Assembly (NCBI GenBank): GCA_029941485.1
Contig: JAPYOZ010000032.1
Span: 1-10,987 of the forward strand
Length of the DNA stretch: 10,987 bases
DNA from: Gammaproteobacteria bacterium
GTDB lineage: Bacteria > Pseudomonadota > Gammaproteobacteria > PS1 > Pseudothioglobaceae
Direction of reading: 5' to 3'
Positions 1 to 7,034 of this stretch are shown here, piece by piece; positions within the stretch are counted from its first letter, which is position 1, and each line of letters starts with the position of its first letter. Below the pieces are notes generated by a model. That model saw only the letters and a list, made by a program, of their open reading frames with translations. It was not told the DNA's origin and made no database searches. The translations under genes and the position numbers were made by a program.

Positions 1-943
1 TTGACATTGACACAATATGTTCAAATGACGCGCCTAGACGCACTTCATAATTATTCGGTGACTCAACGCCTGAACCAGTCACCGTTACGATTCTAGAGAC
101 CAAAGGCTTGTTGTCTACCACTGCATCAAAAATTGCCTTAGTGGTTGCTACATTTTGACAAATAACCCCCATGTCAATTGCAAATCCACCTGAAGGAATT
201 TCAATGCCTAACAAAGCTTTGATTAATAATTTTTCTGCTCCAGACGTGTATTTAGTAGGGATTTGTTCGATACTAATTCGATCATTATGACAATACATTA
301 ACAACGAATTTAACGCCTCTTGTTTGTCGTCTTCTACAGCGATGATTGCACGTTGTGCACCACAAATATGCAATAAGATCTCTACACCACGAATCACTTC
401 CCGCGGATAGTGCTGCATGAGCGCATCGTCACACATAATCCCTGGCTCACACTCAGTACCATTAATAATTAAAGTATGGCAATCTTGAATACCCTCTAAT
501 TTAGCATGTGCCGGGAACCCAGCTCCACCTAAACCAACAATGCCAGATGATTGGATATATTCAATCATAGTAGTCTGATCACAATGCAAGAAATCATTGC
601 CACAGCCTTTATGCTCCGCCCACTGATCTTTTCCATTTGATTCAATGGTAATACACTTGGATTTTAAGCCTGATTTGTGCGGAATAGTTTGATCATCAAT
701 AGACACAACTTTGCCAGAAATCGAAGCATGAACAGGTACGCAAAAATGATCTTTAGTCTTAGCAATTACTTGACCGGTTAAGACTTTATCACCCACCTTA
801 ACACAAGCAATGGCCTCATCACCAATGCGTTGTTGCAAAGGCAAAACCACTTTATCTGGCAAGGGTGCTGAAATAATTTCAACGGTTTCCATAGGATGTG
901 GATTAGGAATTACAATGCCACCATTAAACGATTGTTTAAGCAT
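1..943 (-). CDS. rsxC: RsxC/RnfC subunit of the electron transport complex (5' part, truncated by window edge)
   Basis: I translated this stretch by hand. It is open for 314 codons from an ATG at 943 to the left edge, so the C-terminal part is missing. RsxC is the peripheral, probably NADH- and FMN-binding subunit of the Rsx (Rnf) complex, which moves electrons between NADH and ferredoxin-like carriers at the inner membrane. What is visible: an N-terminal FNGGI segment (residues 6-10) as in E. coli RsxC, a lipoyl-like barrel around residues 45-82, the glycine-rich GLGGAGFP loop (137-144), an ECEP motif (164-167) and PTKYTSGAEKLL (229-240). The ferredoxin-type cysteine motifs expected further on lie outside the window. 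The start overlaps the rsxB stop by 8 bp (ATGCTTAA), which suggests translational coupling. Two signature positions differ from E. coli: Gly follows ECEP where Tyr is usual, and the second motif has Thr-Ser-Gly-Ala. Position after rsxA and rsxB makes the assignment firm. Confidence 0.93.
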   Translation of the reverse strand, partial: MLKQSFNGGIVIPNPHPMETVEIISAPLPDKVVLPLQQRIGDEAIACVKVGDKVLTGQVIAKTKDHFCVPVHASISGKVVSIDDQTIPHKSGLKSKCITIESNGKDQWAEHKGCGNDFLHCDQTTMIEYIQSSGIVGLGGAGFPAHAKLEGIQDCHTLIINGTECEPGIMCDDALMQHYPREVIRGVEILLHICGAQRAIIAVEDDKQEALNSLLMYCHNDRISIEQIPTKYTSGAEKLLIKALLGIEIPSGGFAIDMGVICQNVATTKAIFDAVVDNKPLVSRIVTVTGSGVESPNNYEVRLGASFEHIVSMS

Positions 944-1478
944 GGGCAATCTCAGCTACATCAGGCACATACGTACTTAACGTTGGCGCAACTTCTAAGA
1001 CATGAATACAATCCACTGGGCAAACCGGAATACACAAATCACAACCTGTGCATTCATCTGCAATGACGGTTGTCATTACTTTAGAAGCACCGACAAAGGC
1101 ATCCACTGGGCAAGCTTGAATACACAAAGTACAGCCAATACATACTTGTTCATCAACATAAACTACGTGATCAGGCTGGGTTTCTCCATGCTCTTGATTC
1201 AGTGGTAATGTTTCTACATCAAGCAACATTGCAAGTGCATCAACCCCCTCCTGCCCACCCGGAGGACACTGATTAATCGGCGCTTCGCCATTAGCAATCG
1301 CTGTTGCATAAGGTCGACAACCCGGATAGTCACACTGACCACATTGAGTTTGCGGCAAGATAGCATCAATTTGATCAACCAAAGGATTGCCCTTAACTTT
1401 AAATTTAATGGCCGCATAACCTAGTACCAAGCCTAAGCCTAGTGCTAAAGTGGAAAAAATAAAGATAGAGTCAAACAC
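936..1478 (-). CDS. rsxB: RsxB/RnfB iron-sulfur subunit of the electron transport complex
   Basis: RsxB is the membrane-anchored, multi-cluster ferredoxin subunit that relays electrons within the Rsx/Rnf complex. The 180-residue product starts with one hydrophobic segment (about 4-23). Next comes the four-Cys domain with Cys46, Cys49, Cys54 and Cys71 (CGQCDYPGC then CPPGG), typical of RnfB. Two [4Fe-4S] ferredoxin motifs follow: Cys113/116/119/123 and Cys143/146/149/153. All twelve expected cluster ligands are present. The length is close to the E. coli protein (about 190). The start codon is GTG at 1478, one base after the rsxA TAG stop; it is chosen because the following residues match the usual RsxB N-terminal anchor. 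Its own end overlaps the rsxC start. In E. coli the Rsx complex also keeps the SoxR redox sensor reduced; whether that applies here cannot be seen. Confidence 0.97.
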   Translation of the reverse strand: MFDSIFIFSTLALGLGLVLGYAAIKFKVKGNPLVDQIDAILPQTQCGQCDYPGCRPYATAIANGEAPINQCPPGGQEGVDALAMLLDVETLPLNQEHGETQPDHVVYVDEQVCIGCTLCIQACPVDAFVGASKVMTTVIADECTGCDLCIPVCPVDCIHVLEVAPTLSTYVPDVAEIAHA

Positions 1479-1479
1479 G

Positions 1480-2058
1480 CTAAGCCAATCCGATGAATCC
1501 CATAAATGCCATAGACATCAGTCCTGCGGTAATGAGTGCAATGGGCGTTCCTTGAAACACTGTTGGCACGTTAGCGCTATCAATGCGCTCACGTATTGCT
1601 GAAAAAAGAACCAACACAAAAGAAAAACCAATGGCTGCGCCAAAACCATACACACCTGAAGCTAAAAATCCATTGTCTTGTCCTACATTAAGTAGCGCCA
1701 CACCAAGCACTGCACAGTTGGTGGTAATCAGTGGTAAAAATACACCTAAAGACTGATGTAAAACAGGTGAAGTTTTATTCACCACCAATTCAGTAAATCC
1801 AACCACGCCAGCAATGGTCACAATAAAGCCAATGGTTCTTAAATATTCAAGTTCAAATGGAATAAGGATATAAGCATTAATCAGGTAACTTGAAAGACTG
1901 GCCAATGTTAATACAAAAGTAGTGGCAAAACCCATACCAATTGCTGTATCAATTTTTTTTGACACGCCCATAAATGGGCACAATCCCAAAAATTTAACCA
2001 ATACAAAGTTATTCACTAAAATAGTGCTAACTAAAATTAAAACGTATTCATTCAACAT
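1480..2058 (-). CDS. rsxA: RsxA/RnfA integral membrane subunit of the electron transport complex
   Basis: RsxA is one of the two paired, inverted-topology membrane subunits (RsxA and RsxE) of the Rsx/Rnf complex. The product is 192 residues, essentially the family length, with about six hydrophobic helices (roughly 5-21, 38-60, 72-92, 100-124, 133-155 and 170-191). The family signatures VNNFVLVKFLGLCPF (15-29) and TTNCAVLGVALLN (112-124) are both present. Their Cys27 and Cys115 correspond to the conserved cysteines that, in studied Rnf and Na+-NQR relatives, help hold an iron-sulfur centre inside the membrane. The ATG at 2058 has a fair ribosome site (AAAGG at 2067-2063). It follows the permease stop by 13 bp and is followed by rsxB after one base. 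The rsxD, rsxG and rsxE genes would be expected beyond rsxC, outside the window. Confidence 0.97.
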   Translation of the reverse strand: MLNEYVLILVSTILVNNFVLVKFLGLCPFMGVSKKIDTAIGMGFATTFVLTLASLSSYLINAYILIPFELEYLRTIGFIVTIAGVVGFTELVVNKTSPVLHQSLGVFLPLITTNCAVLGVALLNVGQDNGFLASGVYGFGAAIGFSFVLVLFSAIRERIDSANVPTVFQGTPIALITAGLMSMAFMGFIGLA

Positions 2059-2071
2059 ATCGCCTTTGATT

Positions 2072-2809
2072 TTAACTTAAAAACAACTTAAGTAACCCAA
2101 ATGAGCTGATGATAAGCAAAGCACCTCCGACCCACCGTTTAAAGGCTTGGTCGTTATCCATAATTCTTTGATGCACCTTAACCCCTAAAACATGACCTAT
2201 CGCTGCCACAGGGATTAAATACAATGAAAATACCCAGTCGATGTCAACACCCACTATAACAAAAGCAGACATTTTAATACTCACCAGAATGAACCAAAGT
2301 ACAAACAACGTATTACGTAAATACTCCTTGGCAACATAACGCATATAAACCGCCACAATAAGTGGTGCTCCAGTCAACGATGTGCCTGCCACGTAACCAC
2401 CCAGTATTAGTAACAACTTATCCACCCAAGGGCTGTGCGAAGTAATCCTTGTGTTCAAAACCCAAGTGAGTGCATAAAAAATAGTAATTGAATAAATAAA
2501 TACAATAATGATATTATCAGGCAAGCTCAATAACCCTGCTACACCTACTAAGGTAGATGGAATGATCCAAAAGAGTGAATGCTTAAGATAGGACCAATCG
2601 ACTTTTTTAAGTGATCGAAATAAGGTCAGTGAGGAAAAAAACAACAAATGAATCCCAATAATAGGTAGCCAGTAAACAGGGCTACCACCTATCAGCAACA
2701 TGAGTGGCAAGCCTAATGCTGCACCACCAAAACCTAAGCCTGTACGAACAAACCCTGTCCAAATAAAAATCAAACCAACCAATACTAAAGTAGTATTGTC
2801 AAAATTCAT
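2072..2809 (-). CDS. TauE/SafE-family membrane permease (putative sulfite/sulfonate-type anion exporter)
   Basis: This is a 245-residue, very hydrophobic protein with about eight predicted helices and the duplicated signature of the TauE/SafE (former DUF81) family. The first copy carries GFGGAALGLPLMLL (26-39), and the second carries GGYVAGTSLTGAPLIVAVY (137-155). Family members are linked to export or passage of sulfite, sulfoacetate or other organic anions, but most are uncharacterised, and the substrate cannot be read from sequence. The start ATG overlaps the glmM stop in an ATGA arrangement (2809-2806), and rsxA follows 13 bp after the stop. It therefore sits inside the leftward operon rather than being a separate unit. 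A role in sulfur-compound efflux would fit a sulfur-oxidising host, but that is inference. The frame is intact with no sign of decay. Confidence 0.85.
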   Translation of the reverse strand: MNFDNTTLVLVGLIFIWTGFVRTGLGFGGAALGLPLMLLIGGSPVYWLPIIGIHLLFFSSLTLFRSLKKVDWSYLKHSLFWIIPSTLVGVAGLLSLPDNIIIVFIYSITIFYALTWVLNTRITSHSPWVDKLLLILGGYVAGTSLTGAPLIVAVYMRYVAKEYLRNTLFVLWFILVSIKMSAFVIVGVDIDWVFSLYLIPVAAIGHVLGVKVHQRIMDNDQAFKRWVGGALLIISSFGLLKLFLS

Positions 2810-4134
2810 GAACTCAATACTTTTGCCAGCTTATCTGCGCCTTGTTGTACTAATACTAAATTTTTTCCTTCAACCATCACACGGATTAGTGGTTCTGTAC
2901 CTGAAGCACGAATTAACACCCTACCTTCATCTCCGAGTTCTGCTTCAACTTCAAGTTGTGCTTTTTTTAGATTAATATGGCTATCTAATTCTACTTTACC
3001 GTGTGTTTTTACATTGATTAATACTTGTGGATATTTTTCCATTTCTAACTTTAGCACTCCAAGACTTTTGCCACTTTTAGCCAAAACCTCTAAAACCTGA
3101 AGCGCAGAAATAATGCCGTCGCCTGAAGTGGTTTTATCAAGACAAATCATATGACCGGATCCTTCACCACCTAAAATAGAACCACTGATTTGCATCTGTT
3201 CCATAACAAAACGATCGCCGACATCGGCTTCAATAAAGTTAATACCCAAATCTTTTAATGCATGGCGCATACCTAGATTAGTCATTTTTGTACCCACTAC
3301 TGTATCGTTATCTAATCGAGCTTGCTGATACCATGCCTTGGCAACAATAAACACCAGCTCATCACCATCAACTGGCTCACCATTACTATCTACCATCATT
3401 AAACGGTCGCCATCGCCATCAAAGGCAATACCTAAATCTGCTTTCTGCTCTATGACTATTTGTTGTAATTGTTTGGTATCTGTTGCACCACAGTCTAAGT
3501 TAATATTAAAACCATCTGGCTGGTTATTAATAATAGTAATATTCGCACCCAATTCTGAAAATACACTCTGAGCAATATGATAGGTAGCACCATTGGCACA
3601 ATCAATCACGATATTCAAGCCTGATAAATCAACTGAACGATCAAACGTTGACTTACAAAACTCAATATATCGACCCAGTGGTTGCTCGTGTCTACGTGCT
3701 TTCCCTATATGGTCACTGTCTACACTAACCATTGGCTCAGATAATTTTTTCTCAATTTCCTTTTGATTTTTGTCACTGAGCTTAAACCCTTGGGATGAGA
3801 AAAACTTAACTCCGTTATCTTGAAAATGATTGTGCGATGCACTAATTACCACACCTGCTGTTGCGCCATAAGCCTGTGTTAAGTAAGCCACAGCCGGAGT
3901 TGGCATTGGGCCAAGCAAGCCTACATCCACACCAGCTGATAAAAAACCAGCTTCAAGTGCTGATTCAAACAGGTAGCCAGATACACGAGTATCTTTGCCA
4001 ATGATAACACTGGCTGCACCCTCTTTAGCTAAAACTGAGCCAACTGCCCAACCAAGCTTTAAGAAAAAATCAGCCGTAATAGGCTCTTCACCTACTCTAC
4101 CGCGTATACCATCAGTACCAAAAAATTGATCCAA
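2806..4134 (-). CDS. glmM: Phosphoglucosamine mutase
   Basis: GlmM converts glucosamine-6-phosphate to glucosamine-1-phosphate in the cytoplasm, the step before GlmU in UDP-GlcNAc synthesis for peptidoglycan and LPS. At 442 residues it matches the family (E. coli 445). Visible motifs: FGTDGIRG (5-12), the phosphoserine loop ISASHN with catalytic Ser100, the metal loop DGDGDR (239-244), the sugar-binding GEGSGH (323-328) and the phosphate-binding RASGTEP (409-415). The residue after SASHN is His103, where Pro is usual; see the findings. The start is TTG at 4134. The next upstream in-frame triplets reach a stop without an ATG or GTG, and FGTDGIRG sits at the normal distance from this start. An AAGGGG ribosome site lies 7 bases upstream. 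It follows folP after 4 bp and overlaps the permease gene by 4 bp. The folP-glmM pairing is conserved in many gammaproteobacteria. Confidence 0.97.
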   Translation of the reverse strand: MDQFFGTDGIRGRVGEEPITADFFLKLGWAVGSVLAKEGAASVIIGKDTRVSGYLFESALEAGFLSAGVDVGLLGPMPTPAVAYLTQAYGATAGVVISASHNHFQDNGVKFFSSQGFKLSDKNQKEIEKKLSEPMVSVDSDHIGKARRHEQPLGRYIEFCKSTFDRSVDLSGLNIVIDCANGATYHIAQSVFSELGANITIINNQPDGFNINLDCGATDTKQLQQIVIEQKADLGIAFDGDGDRLMMVDSNGEPVDGDELVFIVAKAWYQQARLDNDTVVGTKMTNLGMRHALKDLGINFIEADVGDRFVMEQMQISGSILGGEGSGHMICLDKTTSGDGIISALQVLEVLAKSGKSLGVLKLEMEKYPQVLINVKTHGKVELDSHINLKKAQLEVEAELGDEGRVLIRASGTEPLIRVMVEGKNLVLVQQGADKLAKVLSS

Positions 4135-4138
4135 ACTC

Positions 4139-4945
4139 CTACCCCTTAAATTGATTCACGCTTTGCCAAACCATCAATGCATCTTTGGTTTCTAAAACAT
4201 CATGCACACGCACAATGTTTGCACCATTTTCAATTGCTATTATAGCTGCAGTAACACTGCCTGAGACCCTACCATCAACATTTCTATCATTAAGTAAACT
4301 GCCAATCATTGATTTACGAGAGATACCCGCCAAGATTGGTAAGCCAAAACTTTTAAATTCAGACAATCGTTTTAAAATTTCCAAATTATGGTTCAAGTTT
4401 TTACCAAATCCAAAGCCTGGGTCTAAAATAATCTTGCCCTCAGTAATACCTGCATCAATACACGCTTTAATCCTATTATCAAAAAATTGCTTAATATCAT
4501 CAATCACATTACCATAAACTGGGCTGTTTTGCATGGTTCTAGGACTGCCCTGCATGTGCATCAAACACACGTTAACATTCAGCAGTGCGGCCGCCTCTAA
4601 TGCGTCATCTGCACTTAAAGCACACACGTCATTAATCATGCTGGCGCCAGCTTCAACTGCCAATTTCATGACTTCTGGTTTTGAGGTGTCGATTGAAATA
4701 GGTACATCAATCGAATGGTGCAGCGCTTCAATAATTGGAATAACGCGATCAATTTCATCGTTAGTCGAAACAGGTTTTGCACCTGGTCTAGTAGACTCGC
4801 CACCAATATCAATAATATCAGCGCCTTGCTTAATCATGCGTTTAGCGTTTACTATAGCGCTATTAAAATCAAAATATTTTCCGCCGTCCGAAAATGAATC
4901 GGGTGTAATGTTTAACACACCCATGATTTGAGGTTGTATAGTCAT
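4139..4945 (-). CDS. folP: Dihydropteroate synthase
   Basis: FolP condenses 6-hydroxymethyl-dihydropterin pyrophosphate with p-aminobenzoate to form dihydropteroate in folate synthesis; it is the sulfonamide target. The 268-residue protein shows all expected TIM-barrel signatures: MGVLNITPDSFSDGG (8-22), the DIGGESTRPGA loop (46-56), SIDTSKPEV (84-92), INDVCAL (104-110), the LMHMQGSPRTMQ loop (128-139), ILDPGFGFGK (173-182), AGISRKS (206-212) and a C-terminal VRVHDV (245-250). I see no missing active-site element. The ATG at 4945 is taken as the start; Met8 is a possible alternative, but most homologues have several residues before MGxLNxTPDSF. No strong ribosome site is visible. It lies 21 bp after ftsH and 4 bp before glmM, the usual ftsH-folP-glmM order. 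Confidence 0.98.
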   Translation of the reverse strand: MTIQPQIMGVLNITPDSFSDGGKYFDFNSAIVNAKRMIKQGADIIDIGGESTRPGAKPVSTNDEIDRVIPIIEALHHSIDVPISIDTSKPEVMKLAVEAGASMINDVCALSADDALEAAALLNVNVCLMHMQGSPRTMQNSPVYGNVIDDIKQFFDNRIKACIDAGITEGKIILDPGFGFGKNLNHNLEILKRLSEFKSFGLPILAGISRKSMIGSLLNDRNVDGRVSGSVTAAIIAIENGANIVRVHDVLETKDALMVWQSVNQFKG

Positions 4946-4966
4946 CGTGCGACTACTGATATAAAC

Positions 4967-6889
4967 TTAAGCTACTTGTTCAGTACCACCACCCAATGGC
5001 TTTTCATCTGAGTTATTACTGCTGTCGTCTTTTCCTTTTACGCCTTTGCCCAGATCAGTGGATACTACATCAGAATCAACAATAACTGCCGCTTCGCGTA
5101 TTGGCTTTCTTTCCATAAGGTCATCAATCTGACCTTTATCAATGGTTTCAAATTCAATCAAAGCCTTAGCCATCGCATGCAAAATGTCTTTGTTCTCTTC
5201 TAAAGCTCTATAAGCAATGTCGTAATTAGCATCAATAATTTTACGAATTTCATTATCAATCAAATCAAAGGTTTTGTCTGAAATGTGTTTGTGTTTAGTT
5301 ACTTGTCGGCCTAAAAATACCTCACCTTCGTCTTCACCATAAGCCAATGGTCCCATCACTTCAGACATGCCCCAAAGTTTCACCATTTTGTGTGCAATTT
5401 CAGTTGCACGTTCAATGTCATTGCTTGCACCTGTGGTGACTGAATCAACACCATAAATAATCTCCTCAGCGATACGACCACCAAACAATGAGGCAATTTG
5501 TGAATTCAGTTTAAGCTTAGAAATACTATAGCTGTCTTTCTCAGGCAAGAACATGGTTACACCCAAAGCCCTGCCTCTAGGAATAATACTCACTTTATAC
5601 ACAGGATCATGCTCAGGCATTAAGCGCCCTACAATAGCATGGCCCGCTTCATGATAGGCAGTCATTTCTTTTTCCGCTTCGTCCATCACCATGGATTTAC
5701 GCTCAGAACCCATCATGATTTTATCTTTGGCTTTTTCAAACTCTTGCATACCAACTAAATCTTTACCCTTCCCAGCTGCAATCAGTGCTGCCTCATTAGC
5801 CAAGTTAGCTAAATCTGCACCTGAAAAACCTGGTGTACCTTTAGCGATATTTACTGATTTAACATTTTTTGCAATCGGAAGCTTACGCATATGTATCTTT
5901 AGAATTGCATTACGGCCCTTAATATCTGGCAAGCCCACAGTGACTTGACGATCAAAACGACCCGGTCTAAGTAATGCAGGATCTAATACATCTGGTCGGT
6001 TGGTAGCAGCAATTACAATAACACCTTCATTACCTTCAAAACCATCCATCTCAACCAGCATTTGGTTTAGCGTTTGCTCACGCTCATCATGGCCACCACC
6101 CATGCCAGCACCACGCTGGCGACCAACAGCATCAATCTCATCAATAAAGATAATACATGGGGCATTCTTTTTAGCTTGTTCAAACATATCACGCACACGA
6201 GACGCGCCCACACCCACAAACATCTCAACAAAATCAGAGCCAGAAATAAAGAAAAATGGCACATCGGCTTCGCCTGCAATCGCTTTGGCTAATAAAGTTT
6301 TACCCGTACCAGGAGGGCCAACCATCAATACACCTTTAGGAATCTTACCGCCCACTTTAGTAAACTTACCAGGGTCGGATAAAAAATCAACCAACTCCAT
6401 CACTTCCTCTTTGGCTTCGTCCACACCGGCAACGTCTTTAAAAGTAGTGTCAGATTCGTCTTTGGTAATCAGTCTGGCTTTAGACTTTCCGAAACTCATT
6501 GGATTTTTGCCACCCATTGCCCCACCAGCCCCTTTCATGGTATAGAGTATTACACCGATGAGTAATAGAATAGGTGCAAGAGAAATGATAAGTTGTTTAA
6601 AAAAACCTTCCTGCTCAGGCGGCTTCGCAACAACATTAACACCGTTGTCCAACAAATCGCCCATCAAGCCTAAATCACCAGGACTGTAAGTAGAAAACTG
6701 CTCACCACCAGCGCCCACACCCTTGATGTGACTACCAGCAATAGTCACTTGAGAAACGTCACCCTGTTTAACGCTTTGAATAAATTCAGAATAAGTAATG
6801 TCGTTTTTTTGCTCACCAATTTGAAATTGGCTAAAAATTGAAGTAAGAACGCTGCCTAAAACCAGCCAAAGTAATAAATTCTTAAACAT
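4967..6889 (-). CDS. ftsH: ATP-dependent zinc metalloprotease FtsH
   Basis: FtsH is the hexameric inner-membrane AAA+ protease that degrades misassembled membrane proteins and, in E. coli, sigma-32 and LpxC. The 640-residue product has TM helix 1 (about 4-20), a small periplasmic domain (about 25-96), TM helix 2 (about 97-117) and then the AAA module. That module shows Walker A GPPGTGKT (191-198), the pore loop FVGVGA (224-229), Walker B IIFIDE (246-251) and the arginine-finger region RPGRFDR (308-314). The M41 zinc protease follows, with HEAGH (413-417) and the third ligand Asp491 in ASNDIERAT. Length and motifs match the E. coli protein (644). The acidic, low-complexity tail (about 615-640) is typical. 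No clear ribosome site precedes the ATG at 6889. It is the first gene of the leftward block, divergent from lptE. Confidence 0.99.
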   Translation of the reverse strand: MFKNLLLWLVLGSVLTSIFSQFQIGEQKNDITYSEFIQSVKQGDVSQVTIAGSHIKGVGAGGEQFSTYSPGDLGLMGDLLDNGVNVVAKPPEQEGFFKQLIISLAPILLLIGVILYTMKGAGGAMGGKNPMSFGKSKARLITKDESDTTFKDVAGVDEAKEEVMELVDFLSDPGKFTKVGGKIPKGVLMVGPPGTGKTLLAKAIAGEADVPFFFISGSDFVEMFVGVGASRVRDMFEQAKKNAPCIIFIDEIDAVGRQRGAGMGGGHDEREQTLNQMLVEMDGFEGNEGVIVIAATNRPDVLDPALLRPGRFDRQVTVGLPDIKGRNAILKIHMRKLPIAKNVKSVNIAKGTPGFSGADLANLANEAALIAAGKGKDLVGMQEFEKAKDKIMMGSERKSMVMDEAEKEMTAYHEAGHAIVGRLMPEHDPVYKVSIIPRGRALGVTMFLPEKDSYSISKLKLNSQIASLFGGRIAEEIIYGVDSVTTGASNDIERATEIAHKMVKLWGMSEVMGPLAYGEDEGEVFLGRQVTKHKHISDKTFDLIDNEIRKIIDANYDIAYRALEENKDILHAMAKALIEFETIDKGQIDDLMERKPIREAAVIVDSDVVSTDLGKGVKGKDDSSNNSDEKPLGGGTEQVA

Positions 6890-6920
6890 AAATAAAATAT
6901 CAGAAAAATAAGAAGTGGTA

Positions 6921-6926
6921 ACTATA
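6921..6926 (-). promoter_or_regulatory. Possible sigma-70 -10 element for ftsH
   Basis: TATAGT (read leftward) lies 32 bp before the ftsH ATG. It matches TATAAT at five of six positions, but no good -35 hexamer sits 16-18 bp upstream, so this is only a weak housekeeping promoter candidate. Confidence 0.25.
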
Positions 6927-6943
6927 CCCTATTGTGTATTTAT

Positions 6944-6969
6944 ATATGGACTTGATGGTGTTTTTCAAG
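6944..6969 (-). promoter_or_regulatory. Candidate heat-shock (sigma-32 type) promoter for ftsH
   Basis: Reading leftward, CTTGAAA (6969-6963) is a perfect sigma-32 -35 core. After a 12-bp spacer comes TCCATAT (6950-6944), which fits the CCCATnT -10 consensus at six of seven positions. The predicted transcript start near 6937 would give a leader of about 48 bases before the ftsH ATG. E. coli ftsH is known to be heat-shock controlled, so the location makes biological sense. The spacing is at the short side of the accepted range and the surroundings are AT-rich, so a chance match is possible. Confidence 0.45.
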
Positions 6970-6998
6970 GTTTAACAACAAATAAATTTAAATTCTGT

Positions 6999-7004
6999 CA
7001 TAAT
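6999..7004 (+). promoter_or_regulatory. Possible -10 element for the lptE-holA-proA-tyrS block
   Basis: CATAAT matches TATAAT at five of six positions and would place the transcript start near 7011, about 24 bases before the lptE ATG. No convincing -35 lies at normal spacing; TTAACA at 6972-6977 is 21 bp away, which is too far. The upstream stretch 6980-6994 is very AT-rich and includes the palindrome AATTTAAATT (6985-6994). Confidence 0.3.
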
Positions 7005-7023
7005 TCTTAACTTAATAAGAATT
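7002..7023. repeat. Perfect 8-bp inverted repeat in front of lptE
   Basis: AATTCTTA (7002-7009) and TAAGAATT (7016-7023) are exact reverse complements separated by 6 bases. The repeat overlaps the end of the candidate -10 and the predicted transcript start, and ends 11 bases before the lptE ATG. It could be an operator-like site or a weak hairpin in the leader. It lacks a T-tract and GC-rich stem, so it is not a typical terminator. In AT-rich DNA a chance origin is possible. Confidence 0.5.
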
Positions 7024-7034
7024 CACTAAAAATT

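Noticed and set aside
1002..1208. Small open frame on the + strand with two similar segments (NTIHWANRNTQ and KGIHWASLNTQ)
   Set aside because: The internal similarity is the shadow of the two ferredoxin motifs of rsxB on the opposite strand, not a real repeat protein.
4533..4931. Long open frame on the + strand opposite folP
   Set aside because: It lies wholly opposite a confidently identified gene, shows no family motif, and its composition is that of an antisense frame.
6000..6545. 181-codon open frame on the + strand opposite the ftsH AAA domain
   Set aside because: It is the complement of strongly conserved ftsH codons, rich in Pro and Ser as antisense frames often are, with no ribosome site or recognisable domain.
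7002..7023. Inverted repeat as a transcription terminator
   Set aside because: The stem is AT-rich, has no T-tract, and lies in a divergent promoter region where no gene ends.
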